Source of the DNA: Streptomyces genisteinicus
Lineage (GTDB): Bacteria; Actinomycetota; Actinomycetes; Streptomycetales; Streptomycetaceae
Direction: 5' to 3'
DNA: 64,000 nucleotides
Assembly (NCBI RefSeq): GCF_014489615.1
Contig: NZ_CP060825.1
Coordinates: 372,001-436,000 of the forward strand
Shown: in pieces, positions 29,414-38,182 of the stretch
Numbering within the stretch: position 1 is the first letter of the stretch
Layout of the letters: the number at the start of each line of letters is the position of its first letter
Translations under genes and position numbers: made by a program
The notes under the pieces: model-generated
Told to the model about the DNA's origin: nothing
Databases searched by the model: none
The model's input: the letters and a program-made list of their open reading frames with translations, nothing else

Positions 29414-30739
29414 GTGGTGCAGCAGGTGCTCGTCGCCGGTCGTTACCGACTGGACAGACGCATCGGGCAGGGCGGCATGGGCGAGGTCTGGCAGGCCTCC
29501 GACGAGGTGCTCGGGCGGCCCGTCGCCCTCAAGCTGCTGCTCGGCGAGCACGCGGACGCCCAGGCCGCGGCCCGCTTCCGGCTGGAGGCGCAGACCGCCG
29601 CGCGGCTCAACCACCCCCATGTCGTCGCGGTGTTCGACTTCGGCACCTGGGACGGCCGCTTCTACCTGGTGATGGAGCTGATCCCGGGCCGGAGCCTGGC
29701 CGAGGAACTCACCGCCGACGGCGGCGGACTGGCGCCGGAACGCGTCGCCGTCGTCGCCGCGCACACGGCGGCCGGTCTGGCGTCCGCCCACCGGCAGGGC
29801 ATCGTCCACCGGGACATCAAACCGGGGAACCTGCTGTCGGACGCCGAAGGCACCGTGAAGATCGCCGACTTCGGCATCGCCCGCTTCGTGAACGACCCGT
29901 CGGCGGCACTCACCACCACCGGGCAGATCGTCGGAACCAGCCTGTACCTGGCGCCGGAGCGGGCGCTCGGCCGGACCGCCGAGCCGGCGTCGGACGTGTA
30001 CGCCCTCGGCTGTGTGCTGTACCAGCTGATCACCGGGCAGCCGCCGTTCCGGGCCGACACCCCCACCGCCACGCTCTACCAGCACATCGACGCGGTACCG
30101 GTGCCACCGATCGAACGGGGCGCCCGGCTCTCCCCCGCGTTCCAGAACTTCCTGCTCGTCATGCTCGCCAAGCAGCCGGAGGACCGGCCGACCGCCGACG
30201 AGGTCGCGGCCTGGTTCGCCTCCGACGCGTGGCAGGGCCGCTCCCGGCCGATGCCTGCGCCCCGCCCCGCGGCGGCGCCGCCCGCGGCCCCCCGTCCGGC
30301 GCCCGTCCCCTCCCCGGCCGAAGCGGGCCCGGCGACCACGTACATGCTTCCCGGCTCCCGGCCCCCGGGCCGCGGGCACCGTTCCGCGAGGAAGGCGCGG
30401 CCGGACGTGCGCGCCGCCTTCCGGCGGCGTCCGCGGGTGGCGACGGCCGCGGCCGGGGCGGTGGCGTTCACCGCCGCCGTGCTCATCGGCATGGCCCTCT
30501 TCTCCCCCGACGAGTCCTCCGCCGGCACACCGCTGACCGACCCTGCCCCCTCGGCGACGGCGGGGGAATCCGGTGGCGGAGCGGGGAGCAGCCCGTCGGC
30601 GGAGCCTGCGGGGCGGCAGCCGTCCGGGGACACCGGGGCCCCGGCACGGCCGGCGAAGGGGGCGGACGACGCTCCACGGAAGCCGGACGACGGCGGCAGG
30701 CACGCGGACCGGCACGCGGAAGAGGACGAGGACGACTGA
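29414..30739 (+). CDS. Membrane Ser/Thr protein kinase (PknB-like)
   Basis: This 441-residue kinase has domain residues 8-265 with glycine loop IGQGGMGEVW, catalytic Asp134 in HRDIKPGN, DFG in KIADFGIA, and the APE-like LAPERA. A Pro/Ala-rich linker leads to one membrane helix (about 342-364) and a short extracytoplasmic, charged low-complexity tail without PASTA repeats. It probably signals across the membrane to cytoplasmic targets. The two SpoIIE-type phosphatases downstream, on the other strand, are plausible signalling partners by position only. GTG codons at 29414 and 29417 are alternative starts. Confidence 0.92.
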   Translation: MVQQVLVAGRYRLDRRIGQGGMGEVWQASDEVLGRPVALKLLLGEHADAQAAARFRLEAQTAARLNHPHVVAVFDFGTWDGRFYLVMELIPGRSLAEELTADGGGLAPERVAVVAAHTAAGLASAHRQGIVHRDIKPGNLLSDAEGTVKIADFGIARFVNDPSAALTTTGQIVGTSLYLAPERALGRTAEPASDVYALGCVLYQLITGQPPFRADTPTATLYQHIDAVPVPPIERGARLSPAFQNFLLVMLAKQPEDRPTADEVAAWFASDAWQGRSRPMPAPRPAAAPPAAPRPAPVPSPAEAGPATTYMLPGSRPPGRGHRSARKARPDVRAAFRRRPRVATAAAGAVAFTAAVLIGMALFSPDESSAGTPLTDPAPSATAGESGGGAGSSPSAEPAGRQPSGDTGAPARPAKGADDAPRKPDDGGRHADRHAEEDEDD

Positions 30740-30742
30740 CAA

Positions 30743-30798
30743 GTGACGACTGACGGGTGACAACTGACGGGTGACGGGGTGTCGGTGACGGGGTGCCA
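30743..30798. repeat. Four tandem 14-bp repeats after the kinase stop
   Basis: Units GTGACGACTGACGG, GTGACAACTGACGG, GTGACGGGGTGTCG and GTGACGGGGTGCCA follow directly on the stop codon. The region lies between two convergent genes; no hairpin accompanies it. Confidence 0.75.
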
Positions 30799-30909
30799 GG
30801 GTGCGCGGGCTGGCGGGCGGGGCGCGCGCGGCAGGGGCGCGGCGGCCCCCGCGACGCCGCGCCCAGGGGGCTTGAGCGCGGCACCGGCGCCGGCGAGCGT
30901 CATGGGACG

Positions 30910-33420
30910 TCAGGCGGCGTCGGAGGCGGGCCTGGTGCCGGTGGGGAACGCCTGCTCCGTCCAGATGGTCTTGCCCGACGGCGTGTAGCGGGTGCCCCAC
31001 CGGCTGACGAGCTGGGCGACGATGAACAGTCCCCGGCCGCCCTCGTCGTCGATGGTGCTGTGCCGCAGGTGCGGAGAGGTGTGGCCGGCGTCGGCGACCT
31101 CGCACAGCAGCGTCCGGTCGCGTATCAGGCGCAGTTGCAGGGGGCCCTCCGCGTAGCGCACGGCGTTGGTGACGAGTTCGCTGACGACGAGCTCGCAGCT
31201 GAACGCGAGTTCGGGCAGGCCCCAGGTTTCGAGCCGGGCGGTGACCAGCTCCCGGGCCCGGCCGGCGGCGGCCGGCTCGGCGGGCAGGTCCCAGGCGGCG
31301 ACCCGGTCCTCGTCGAGGGCCTTGGTGCGCACGAGCAGCAGGGCGGTGTCGTCGGGGGTGGTGCCCGGCGGCCTCAGCTCGGCCACCGCGCGGTCGCACA
31401 GCTCCTCCAGCCCCGCCCCGGCCCTGCCGCAGAGCACCCGGGCCAGGGTGTCCAGGCCCTGCTCGATGTCGTGGGAGCGGGACTCGACCAGGCCGTCGGT
31501 GAACAGGGCCAGCAGGCTGCCGACGGGCAGGTCGAACTCCCTCGCCTCGAAGGGCAGGCCCCCGAGCCCCAGCGGCGGTCCCGGGGGCAGCTCCGGGAAG
31601 GTGCAGCTGCCGTCGGGGTGCACGATCGCGGGCGGCAGGTGACCGGCGCGGGCCATGGTGCAGTGCCGTGAGACCGGATCGTAGACGGCGTAGAGGCAGG
31701 TCGCGCCCGTGGTCACCTCGGGGTGGGGGCCGGCGGCGCCGCCCGGCGTCCCCGTGCCGCCGGCCGGGCCCGCCCCGTCCGAGGGCGCGGGCTGCGGGTG
31801 GGCCTCCTGGGTGCGGCCGACGAGGTCGTCGAGGCGGGTCAGCAGTTCGTCGGGCGCCATGTCGAGCGTCGCCAGGGCCTCCACGGTGGTGCGCAGCCGG
31901 CCCATGGTGGCCGCGGCGGCGAGTCCGTGCCCGACGACGTCGCCGACGACGAGCCCGACGCGGGCGCCGGAGAGCGGGATGACGTCGAACCAGTCGCCGC
32001 CCACCCCGGTGAGGTCGTCGGCGGGCAGGTACCGGTGGGCGACGTCGACCGCCGACTGGGGCGGCAGGTACTCGGGCAGCAGCTCGCGCTGGAGGGTGAG
32101 CGCCGCGGTGCGCTCCCTGGTGTAGCGGCGCGCGTTGTCGATGCCCAGCGCCGCGCGGGCGGTGAGCTCGTCGGCGAGGGCGACCTCGTCGCCGTCGAAG
32201 GTCCGGGGGCCTGCCGCGCGCCGGTAGCTGACGAGGCCCATCGTCCTGCCGCCGCTGCGCAGCGGGACCACCAGGGTGGTGTCGTCGAGGACCCTGCCGC
32301 CGGAGGAGAGGCTGCGCAGCTGCGGCGAGCCCTCCGGATACGCCGCTCCGCCGTCGGGTGCGACCGTGCGCGGACCCGGGGGCTCCGGGTGCCGGGAGCG
32401 GGAGGCGACACGGATCAGGTCGTGCCCGGCCGTCGGGCCGTGGAGGGGTTCGCCGCCCTCGACGACGGCGCGCACCACGTCGACCGTGACGTCGTCGGCG
32501 AAGTCCGGCACGGCCACGTCGGCGATGGCCTGTGCGGTGGCCGGGACGTCCAGGGTGATGCCGATCCGGCGGCCGGCCTCGGCGAGCAGGGAGAGCCGGC
32601 TCTGCGCCTCGTGCCGGTCGGTGATGTCGAAGGCGTCCTCGCAGACGCCGAGGACGGTGCCGTCCTCGTCCTGGAGCCGGTAGTAGGAGCAGGACCAGAG
32701 ATGGTCCCGGCGCGGGTCGCTCGGCAGCTTGGCCAGGAAGTGCAGGTCGAGGTAGGACTCGCCGGAGTCGACGACCCGCCGCATCACCTCGTTCAGGGTG
32801 CGGGGTCCGCCCACCGTCTGGAACGCGCCGTCCGGGTAGAGCTGCTCGGCGGGCCTGCCCCGGTACTCGGCGAGGGGGCGTCCCACCTCGTGGTCGTGGG
32901 CGGCGTTCGCCCAGCTGAGCCGGAGGTCGGTGTCGTAGATGGCGAGGCCGAGCGGGGACTGGGTGGCCAGCCCGTGCAGCATCGCCTGGCGCGAGCGCGC
33001 CTCCCGTGCGCGCCGCGCCTCCTCGATGACCAGGATCCGCGCCGCAGGGCCGCCGCCGGTGAGCGGGCAGTCCAGCACGACGACGGGAACGGCCCGGCCG
33101 TCGGCGTGCCGGGCGGTCCGGCCGGCGACCGCGTCCGGGCCGGGCGCGGGCCCGGAACCGGCGGGCCCGACCGGGGTGGGTGCGGGTTCCAGGAAGACGC
33201 CGGCGGGGCGGCCCACGACCTCTTCGGCACGGTGGCCGAGCAGCGCCTCGGCGGCGGGACTCCAGCCGATGACGACGCCGGACCCGGCGAGCACCGCCGT
33301 GGCCGCCACGGCGATGTCGAACGGGCCGCGCAGATCGGCGCCGTCCGTCGCGCTCCACGCGGTCCGTCTCCTCTTCGCCGGCAACCACGGACTGACCGCG
33401 GCCGGCTCGGCACCGTCCAT
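30910..33420 (-). CDS. PAS-PAS-GAF-SpoIIE phosphatase-HATPase regulator
   Basis: This 836-residue multidomain protein has PAS-like sensors (about 35-130 and 150-265), a GAF domain (275-420), a SpoIIE/PP2C phosphatase (about 440-670; GVGGDWFDVIPLSG and VVGDVVGHG carry metal-binding Asp residues), and an RsbW-like HATPase (700-820; VSELVTNAVRY, DEGGRGLFIVAQL). Such proteins dephosphorylate STAS antagonists and may also bind sigma factors, linking signals to sigma control. ATG 33420 has a poorly spaced site, so the N-terminus is uncertain. It resembles the protein at 33753-35861 across PAS-GAF-SpoIIE-HATPase. Confidence 0.88.
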   Translation of the reverse strand: MDGAEPAAVSPWLPAKRRRTAWSATDGADLRGPFDIAVAATAVLAGSGVVIGWSPAAEALLGHRAEEVVGRPAGVFLEPAPTPVGPAGSGPAPGPDAVAGRTARHADGRAVPVVVLDCPLTGGGPAARILVIEEARRAREARSRQAMLHGLATQSPLGLAIYDTDLRLSWANAAHDHEVGRPLAEYRGRPAEQLYPDGAFQTVGGPRTLNEVMRRVVDSGESYLDLHFLAKLPSDPRRDHLWSCSYYRLQDEDGTVLGVCEDAFDITDRHEAQSRLSLLAEAGRRIGITLDVPATAQAIADVAVPDFADDVTVDVVRAVVEGGEPLHGPTAGHDLIRVASRSRHPEPPGPRTVAPDGGAAYPEGSPQLRSLSSGGRVLDDTTLVVPLRSGGRTMGLVSYRRAAGPRTFDGDEVALADELTARAALGIDNARRYTRERTAALTLQRELLPEYLPPQSAVDVAHRYLPADDLTGVGGDWFDVIPLSGARVGLVVGDVVGHGLAAAATMGRLRTTVEALATLDMAPDELLTRLDDLVGRTQEAHPQPAPSDGAGPAGGTGTPGGAAGPHPEVTTGATCLYAVYDPVSRHCTMARAGHLPPAIVHPDGSCTFPELPPGPPLGLGGLPFEAREFDLPVGSLLALFTDGLVESRSHDIEQGLDTLARVLCGRAGAGLEELCDRAVAELRPPGTTPDDTALLLVRTKALDEDRVAAWDLPAEPAAAGRARELVTARLETWGLPELAFSCELVVSELVTNAVRYAEGPLQLRLIRDRTLLCEVADAGHTSPHLRHSTIDDEGGRGLFIVAQLVSRWGTRYTPSGKTIWTEQAFPTGTRPASDAA

Positions 33421-33752
33421 CCCCTCAAGAATCCGCCCCGTACACCGCACCGCACAAGCCGGGCCGTGATGTGCTCCGTCTCGGCCGCGTGGCCCGCGCC
33501 CCTCGCGGGAGGCCCGGAGGCCGGGTACGCGGAAGCCGCCGGCGCACCCGGCCGGCGTACGGAAGGCGGCAGCCGGGGCGGGGCGGCGGGCGTCCTCCGG
33601 GAGGCCGCCCGCCGCCGCGAGGCCCCGGGGCGCGGGGGCACGGCGCGGCGGAACGGGGGCGGCAGGGCTGAGCGGGCTCCGGGGCCGCGAGGCCGTCGGG
33701 CCGCGGCGAGCCCCGGCCGCCGCAGACGCCGCAGACGCCGCAGTCGCCGAGG
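33421..33752. other. Gap between the two phosphatase genes; only a short repeat
   Basis: No gene is visible in 332 bp. At its right edge (about 33720-33750) a 9-bp word CGCCGCAGA repeats almost three times. It presumably carries the promoter of the left phosphatase gene. Confidence 0.45.
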
Positions 33753-35861
33753 TCAGGTGCCCGGGAGGGCCTGTTCCGCCCAGATCGTCTTGCCGGTGGG
33801 ACCGTACCGGGTGCCCCAGCACTCGGTGAGGGAGGCGACCAGCAGCAGCCCCCGGCCGCCCTCGTCGAAGATGCGGGCGCGGCGCAGGTGGGGGGCGGTG
33901 CTGCTGCCGTCCGAGACCTCGCAGATCAGCGCGGTGTCCCGGATGAGACGGAGCCGGATGGGGGCGCCTCCGTAGCGGATGGCGTTGGTGACGAGTTCGC
34001 TGACGACGAGCTCCGTGGTGAACACGGCGTCGTCCAGACCCCACTCCTCCAGCTGCGCGGCGACGTGCCTGCGGGCGGTGGCGACGACGGACGGGTCCGC
34101 GGGCAGCTCCCACGACGCGTGGTGCCCCGCGCCCAGCCGTCCCGCGCGGGCGAGCAGCAGCGCGATGTCGTCGTCCGGCCGCTCGGGCAGCAGCGCGGCC
34201 ATCACGGCGTCGCAGGTGTCCTCCAGCGAGCCGCTGGGCCGGGCCAGGGTCTCGCGCAGTACGCCCAGGGCCGCGTCGATGTCCCGGCCGGGCGTCTCGA
34301 TCAGGCCGTCCGTGTAGAGCGCGAGGATGCTGCGCTCCGGCACCTCGAACTCGGTGGCCTCGAACGGCAGGCCGCCGACCCCGAGCGGCGGTCCGGCCGG
34401 CAGCGTGACGTGGGACGCGGTGCCGTCGGGGCGGACGAGGACGGGTTCGGGGTGGCCGGCGCGGGCCATGGAGCAGCTGCCGGACACGGGGTCGTAGACG
34501 GCGTAGAGGCAGGTCGCGCCCGCGACGGACGAGCCGCCCGGATCGACCGCCTCCTCACGGTCCAGTTTGATCACCAGGTCGTCGAGCTGGGTGAGCAGCT
34601 CGTCGGGGGCCAGGTCCACGTCCGCGAGGGTGCGCACGGCGGTGCGCAGCCGCCCCATGGTCGCCGAGGCCTGGACGCCGTGGCCGACGACGTCGCCGAC
34701 GACGAGGGCGACCCGGGCCCCGGACAGGGCGATGACGTCGAACCAGTCGCCGCCGATGCCCGCGCCCGTGGTGTTGGGCAGATACCGGGAGGCGACCTCG
34801 ACGGCCTGCTGCCGGGCCGTGCGCCGGGGCAGCAGGCTGCGCTGGAGGGCGAGGGCGGTGGCGTGCTCGCGGGTGTAGCGGCGGGCGTTGTCCACCGCCA
34901 CCGCCGCACGCGCGGCGAGCTCGCCAGCGAGGAGCAGGTCGTCGTCGTCGAACGGCTCCGGCGTGCGGTGGCGGAGGAAGGTGGCCATGCCGAGGGTGAT
35001 GCCGCGTGCGGCCAGCGGGGCCACCATCGTCGAGTGGACGCGGTACTCCCTGATGCTGCGCGCCCGGTCGGGGTCGATGACGTCCCACAGGCGCAGCGAC
35101 TCCTCGTCGACGGCGTGCCGGGTGGCCTCACCGCGGACCAGGGCCCGCCCGACCGCGGATTCGCGGTCGAAGGTGTGGCTGGTGCCGACGGGGACCACGG
35201 ACTCGGGGGCGCCGTCCAGCACGGAGTGCTGGGCCGCCCGGTGGAAGACGATGGTGCTGCCCGGCGCGGGCGCCCGTGGTTCGTCGCCGGCGAGGACGGG
35301 GGCGAGGAGGTCGACGGCGACGAAGTCCGCGAGGCTCTCGGTGGCCATTTCGGCCAGTTCCACGGCGGTGGTGATGACGTCCAGCCGGCTCCCGATGCGC
35401 ATGCTCGCCTGGTCCAGGACGGTGAGGCGTTCGCGAGCGCGGTGCTGCTCGGTGGTGTCCAGGGTGGCGACGGAGCAGCCGAGGACCTCGCCGCGGGGGC
35501 CGGTGACCGGGGAGAGGACGGCCGTCAGGACGCGTTCGCGGGCGCCCCCGATCCGCAGACGGGTCTCGTAGGTGCGCGTCTCGCCGGACCGCATGGCCTG
35601 CTCGATGGCGGCCTCCAGCCCCTCGGCGCCGCTGAGCATGACTCCGGGCGCCACCTCCCCCGGCCGCAGGCCGACGAGTTCGTCGAGCCGCTTGCCCACG
35701 GCGTCCAGGGCGGCCGGGTTGGCGCGCACCAGGCGGGCCGAGCGGTCGAAGTAGGCGACCGCGACGGGCAGCTGGTCGAGAATGAGGCGGGCCAGATCCG
35801 TCCGGCCGTCCTCGTCCCGGCCCGGCCGGCCGCTCATCTCTTCGTCCATGGGGACCTTCAC
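33753..35861 (-). CDS. PAS-GAF-SpoIIE phosphatase-HATPase regulator (second copy)
   Basis: This 702-residue paralogue of the neighbouring gene has one PAS domain (about 25-135), GAF (150-320), SpoIIE-type PP2C (335-560; GIGGDWFDVIALSG, VVGDVVGHG) and a C-terminal HATPase (590-700; VSELVTNAIRYGG, DEGGRGLLLVASL). Core segments match the neighbour nearly word for word, e.g. ATCLYAVYDPVS and the C-terminal GKTIW-EQA, indicating a local duplication. It lacks the first PAS of its neighbour. GTG 35861 follows AGGG; an in-frame ATG four codons later is possible. Confidence 0.9.
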   Translation of the reverse strand: MKVPMDEEMSGRPGRDEDGRTDLARLILDQLPVAVAYFDRSARLVRANPAALDAVGKRLDELVGLRPGEVAPGVMLSGAEGLEAAIEQAMRSGETRTYETRLRIGGARERVLTAVLSPVTGPRGEVLGCSVATLDTTEQHRARERLTVLDQASMRIGSRLDVITTAVELAEMATESLADFVAVDLLAPVLAGDEPRAPAPGSTIVFHRAAQHSVLDGAPESVVPVGTSHTFDRESAVGRALVRGEATRHAVDEESLRLWDVIDPDRARSIREYRVHSTMVAPLAARGITLGMATFLRHRTPEPFDDDDLLLAGELAARAAVAVDNARRYTREHATALALQRSLLPRRTARQQAVEVASRYLPNTTGAGIGGDWFDVIALSGARVALVVGDVVGHGVQASATMGRLRTAVRTLADVDLAPDELLTQLDDLVIKLDREEAVDPGGSSVAGATCLYAVYDPVSGSCSMARAGHPEPVLVRPDGTASHVTLPAGPPLGVGGLPFEATEFEVPERSILALYTDGLIETPGRDIDAALGVLRETLARPSGSLEDTCDAVMAALLPERPDDDIALLLARAGRLGAGHHASWELPADPSVVATARRHVAAQLEEWGLDDAVFTTELVVSELVTNAIRYGGAPIRLRLIRDTALICEVSDGSSTAPHLRRARIFDEGGRGLLLVASLTECWGTRYGPTGKTIWAEQALPGT

Positions 35862-36126
35862 TCGCCCTTCGCCGTGCCGCGGGCCCGTGGAGCCGGCCCG
35901 GGCCCCGCGTCATTCCAGCATGCTCCCGGTCCGGACGGCCCTCAACCACGCCCCGCGGCGGCCCGCGTCTCCCGATCGGCCGCCCGTGGCCGGTCCTGAT
36001 CGGTGGGGGCGCCGCGGGCTGCTAGAAGTGCGTCGTCATCACGGAAAGCGCACGGTGACGCACGCAGCGCGAGACCGGACGGGCCGTGCGGCGGGGGCAC
36101 CGGGCGCGGGAACGGAAGGAGCGCCC

Positions 36127-36975
36127 GTGCCGGAATTCGGGATCAGGAACGCCAGCGCGCGGGACATCGGGCTGATGCGCGCGTGGGCCGAGGAGGAGGG
36201 GTGGAACCCCGGCGACTCGGACCTCCAGGCGTTCACCGTCGCCGACCCGCGCGGATTCCTCGTCGGTGTCCTGGACGGGGAGCCGGTGGGCTGCCTCTCG
36301 GCGGTGCGGCACGGCGCGGCGTCGGGTTTCATCGGCTTCTACATCACCCGTCCCGCCGTCCGCGGGCAGGGGTACGGCATCCGGCTGTGGCGGGCCGGGA
36401 CCGAGCGGCTGTCCGGGCGGCTGGTCGGTCTCGACGGGGTCGTCGACCAGCAGGCCAACTACCGCAGGTCGGGCTTCGTCCGGGTCTGGAACAACGTCCG
36501 CTTCGAGGGCGTGCCGCAGGGCGAGGCCGTCCCGCCGCCGGGGGTGGAGCTGGTGGACGCGCGGGAGCTGCCGTTCGGGATGCTCGCCGCGTACGACCGC
36601 CGGTTCTTCCCCGAGGAGCGCGACGCGTATCTGGCGGCCTGGACGGGGCTGCCCGGACGCACCGGGGTCGCGGCCCTGCGCGACGGGAAGCTGTGCGGTC
36701 TGGGCGTGGTGCGCCCGTGCAGCGGGGCGTCGCGGATCGGCCCGCTGTACGCGGACGGCCCCGGGGTGGCCGCGGGCCTGCTGGCGCCCCTGGCGGCGGC
36801 CGCGGGCGGGGGCCCCGTGGCCGTCGACGTGCCCGACGTGAACGGACCGGCCACCGCGCTCGTCACCGAGCTGGGGCTTGCGCCCTCGTTCGAGGCGGCG
36901 CGGATGTACACCGGGCCCGCCCCGGACATCGACCGTGGCGGGCTCTACGGGGTGACCAGTCTGGAACTCGGCTGA
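36127..36975 (+). CDS. GNAT acetyltransferase with C-terminal DUF1248-like half
   Basis: The 282 residues form an N-terminal GNAT domain with the acetyl-CoA-binding block RPAVRGQGYGIRLWRAG around 75-95. A second GNAT-like half follows (YDRRFFPEERDAYLAAW through the final strand), as in the YitH/Acetyltransf_18 group. These acetylate small molecules or proteins; the substrate is unknown. GTG 36127 is preceded by GGAAGGAG with good spacing, outweighing longer upstream frames. Confidence 0.87.
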   Translation: MPEFGIRNASARDIGLMRAWAEEEGWNPGDSDLQAFTVADPRGFLVGVLDGEPVGCLSAVRHGAASGFIGFYITRPAVRGQGYGIRLWRAGTERLSGRLVGLDGVVDQQANYRRSGFVRVWNNVRFEGVPQGEAVPPPGVELVDARELPFGMLAAYDRRFFPEERDAYLAAWTGLPGRTGVAALRDGKLCGLGVVRPCSGASRIGPLYADGPGVAAGLLAPLAAAAGGGPVAVDVPDVNGPATALVTELGLAPSFEAARMYTGPAPDIDRGGLYGVTSLELG

Positions 36976-37018
36976 GGCGCGCGGGCGCCCGGTACGGGCT
37001 GCCCTGGCGCGCCCTCGG

Positions 37019-37819
37019 TCACCTGCCCAGTTCGGCGGCGGGGCCCATGACGACGACGGGGACACTGTCCGGGTCGAGCGCGAGCAGCAGCTCGCGCATG
37101 TGCTCCGCGGCGAGGGAGACGCAGGCCCGGGTGGGCCCCTGGTGGTCGACGTGGATCCAGACGCCGCCGCCCCGGCCCTCTCCGAGCGGGCGCTCCTTGT
37201 CGAGCGGGGTGGTGCCGGTGACCCGGTTCCAGTCGATCGCGACGACGTAGTCGAAGGAGCCGGCGAGGGGCTCCCCGAGGAAGCCGGTGCCCGACACGGC
37301 GAACGCGGGGTCCTCGTCGTAGGGCAGCAGGGTGCCGGGGTCGGGCAGCCGCCCGCCCGCGTCGCCGAGGCCGAACACGCCGATCGGCGAGCGCAGGTCG
37401 TCCGCCACGTGGTCGCGGGTCCAGCCGCGCAGCGCGTTGTGGGCGGGCCACGGGCCGAGGACGGCCCGCCAGGGGGCGTCCGCGGTGTCGCGTTCCCAGA
37501 GCACGACCGAGGAGACGCTGGAGTCGGGGCCCTCGCCGGTGACGACGAGCGCCTGCCGGTTGGCGTCGCCGAGCGAGGCCGCGGTCGCCGTGCCGAGGCC
37601 CGGGATGCCGGGGGGCGGCGGTGCCGGCCGGGGTGTGGCGGCGTGCCGGCCGGAGTCGTCGGTGCCGGTCCGGGCGCGGGCGTCGTCGGACGGGCTCCCG
37701 CCGCCTGCGCAGCCGGTGAGTACGAGTGCCGCGCACAGGGTGCGGAGCAGCAGCCGTGCGGCTCCCTGTCTGACGGGCATGGGCAGCATCCTCCGCGCTC
37801 GGGAAACGATCCGGCCCAT
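37019..37819 (-). CDS. L,D-transpeptidase (YkuD) lipoprotein
   Basis: This 266-residue protein has a lipoprotein signal ending in the lipobox LTGC (Cys37). A Pro-rich linker leads to a YkuD-like catalytic domain. The active-site segment includes His223, His226, Gly228 and catalytic Cys233 in TRACVSL, a variant of the usual HG-x-GC-x-R/S motif. YkuD enzymes make 3-3 peptidoglycan crosslinks outside the cell. ATG 37819 follows AGGGGG five bases upstream. The atypical motif leaves some doubt about activity. Confidence 0.83.
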   Translation of the reverse strand: MGRIVSRARRMLPMPVRQGAARLLLRTLCAALVLTGCAGGGSPSDDARARTGTDDSGRHAATPRPAPPPPGIPGLGTATAASLGDANRQALVVTGEGPDSSVSSVVLWERDTADAPWRAVLGPWPAHNALRGWTRDHVADDLRSPIGVFGLGDAGGRLPDPGTLLPYDEDPAFAVSGTGFLGEPLAGSFDYVVAIDWNRVTGTTPLDKERPLGEGRGGGVWIHVDHQGPTRACVSLAAEHMRELLLALDPDSVPVVVMGPAAELGR

Positions 37820-38182
37820 GCGTACCCCCTGCGGGCGGCGGTGGTCGGCGCGGACGGGCGGGCTCACTCCTGCGGGGTCGGCGGCACTGGTCCGTCCGCG
37901 TCAGGCGGCCAGGTGGAGCGGGCGGGCGGCGGTCCGCCGTCCGTGCGCGGCCGCCGGGCGGGCGGGGCGGGCGGCGGGCGGGAGCCGCCCGGCGGGTGCG
38001 GGTTCGGGTGACGGGGGCGGGCCGGGAAACTCCCGGCGGGAGCCGGGCCGGGCGCCGTAGACTCGGGAGCATGCGCCGACGACATTGATCCAGCACCGCG
38101 GGTCCGGGTACGGGCTGTCGCGGACCGCCGCAGGGGTGAGCACCCCGGCGTCCGCAGTCCGTCCCACCGAAGGGCCTTCCGC
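37820..38182. other. Divergent promoter region; no gene
   Basis: 363 bp between the L,D-transpeptidase and the MFS gene. A GC-rich hairpin (CCCGGC...GCCGGG words around 38020-38055) is visible, but no gene or recognisable operator. Confidence 0.45.

Noticed and set aside
29390..33388. 1332-residue minus-strand open frame
   Set aside because: Shadow of the kinase (antisense) and of the phosphatase in another frame; no recognisable domain.
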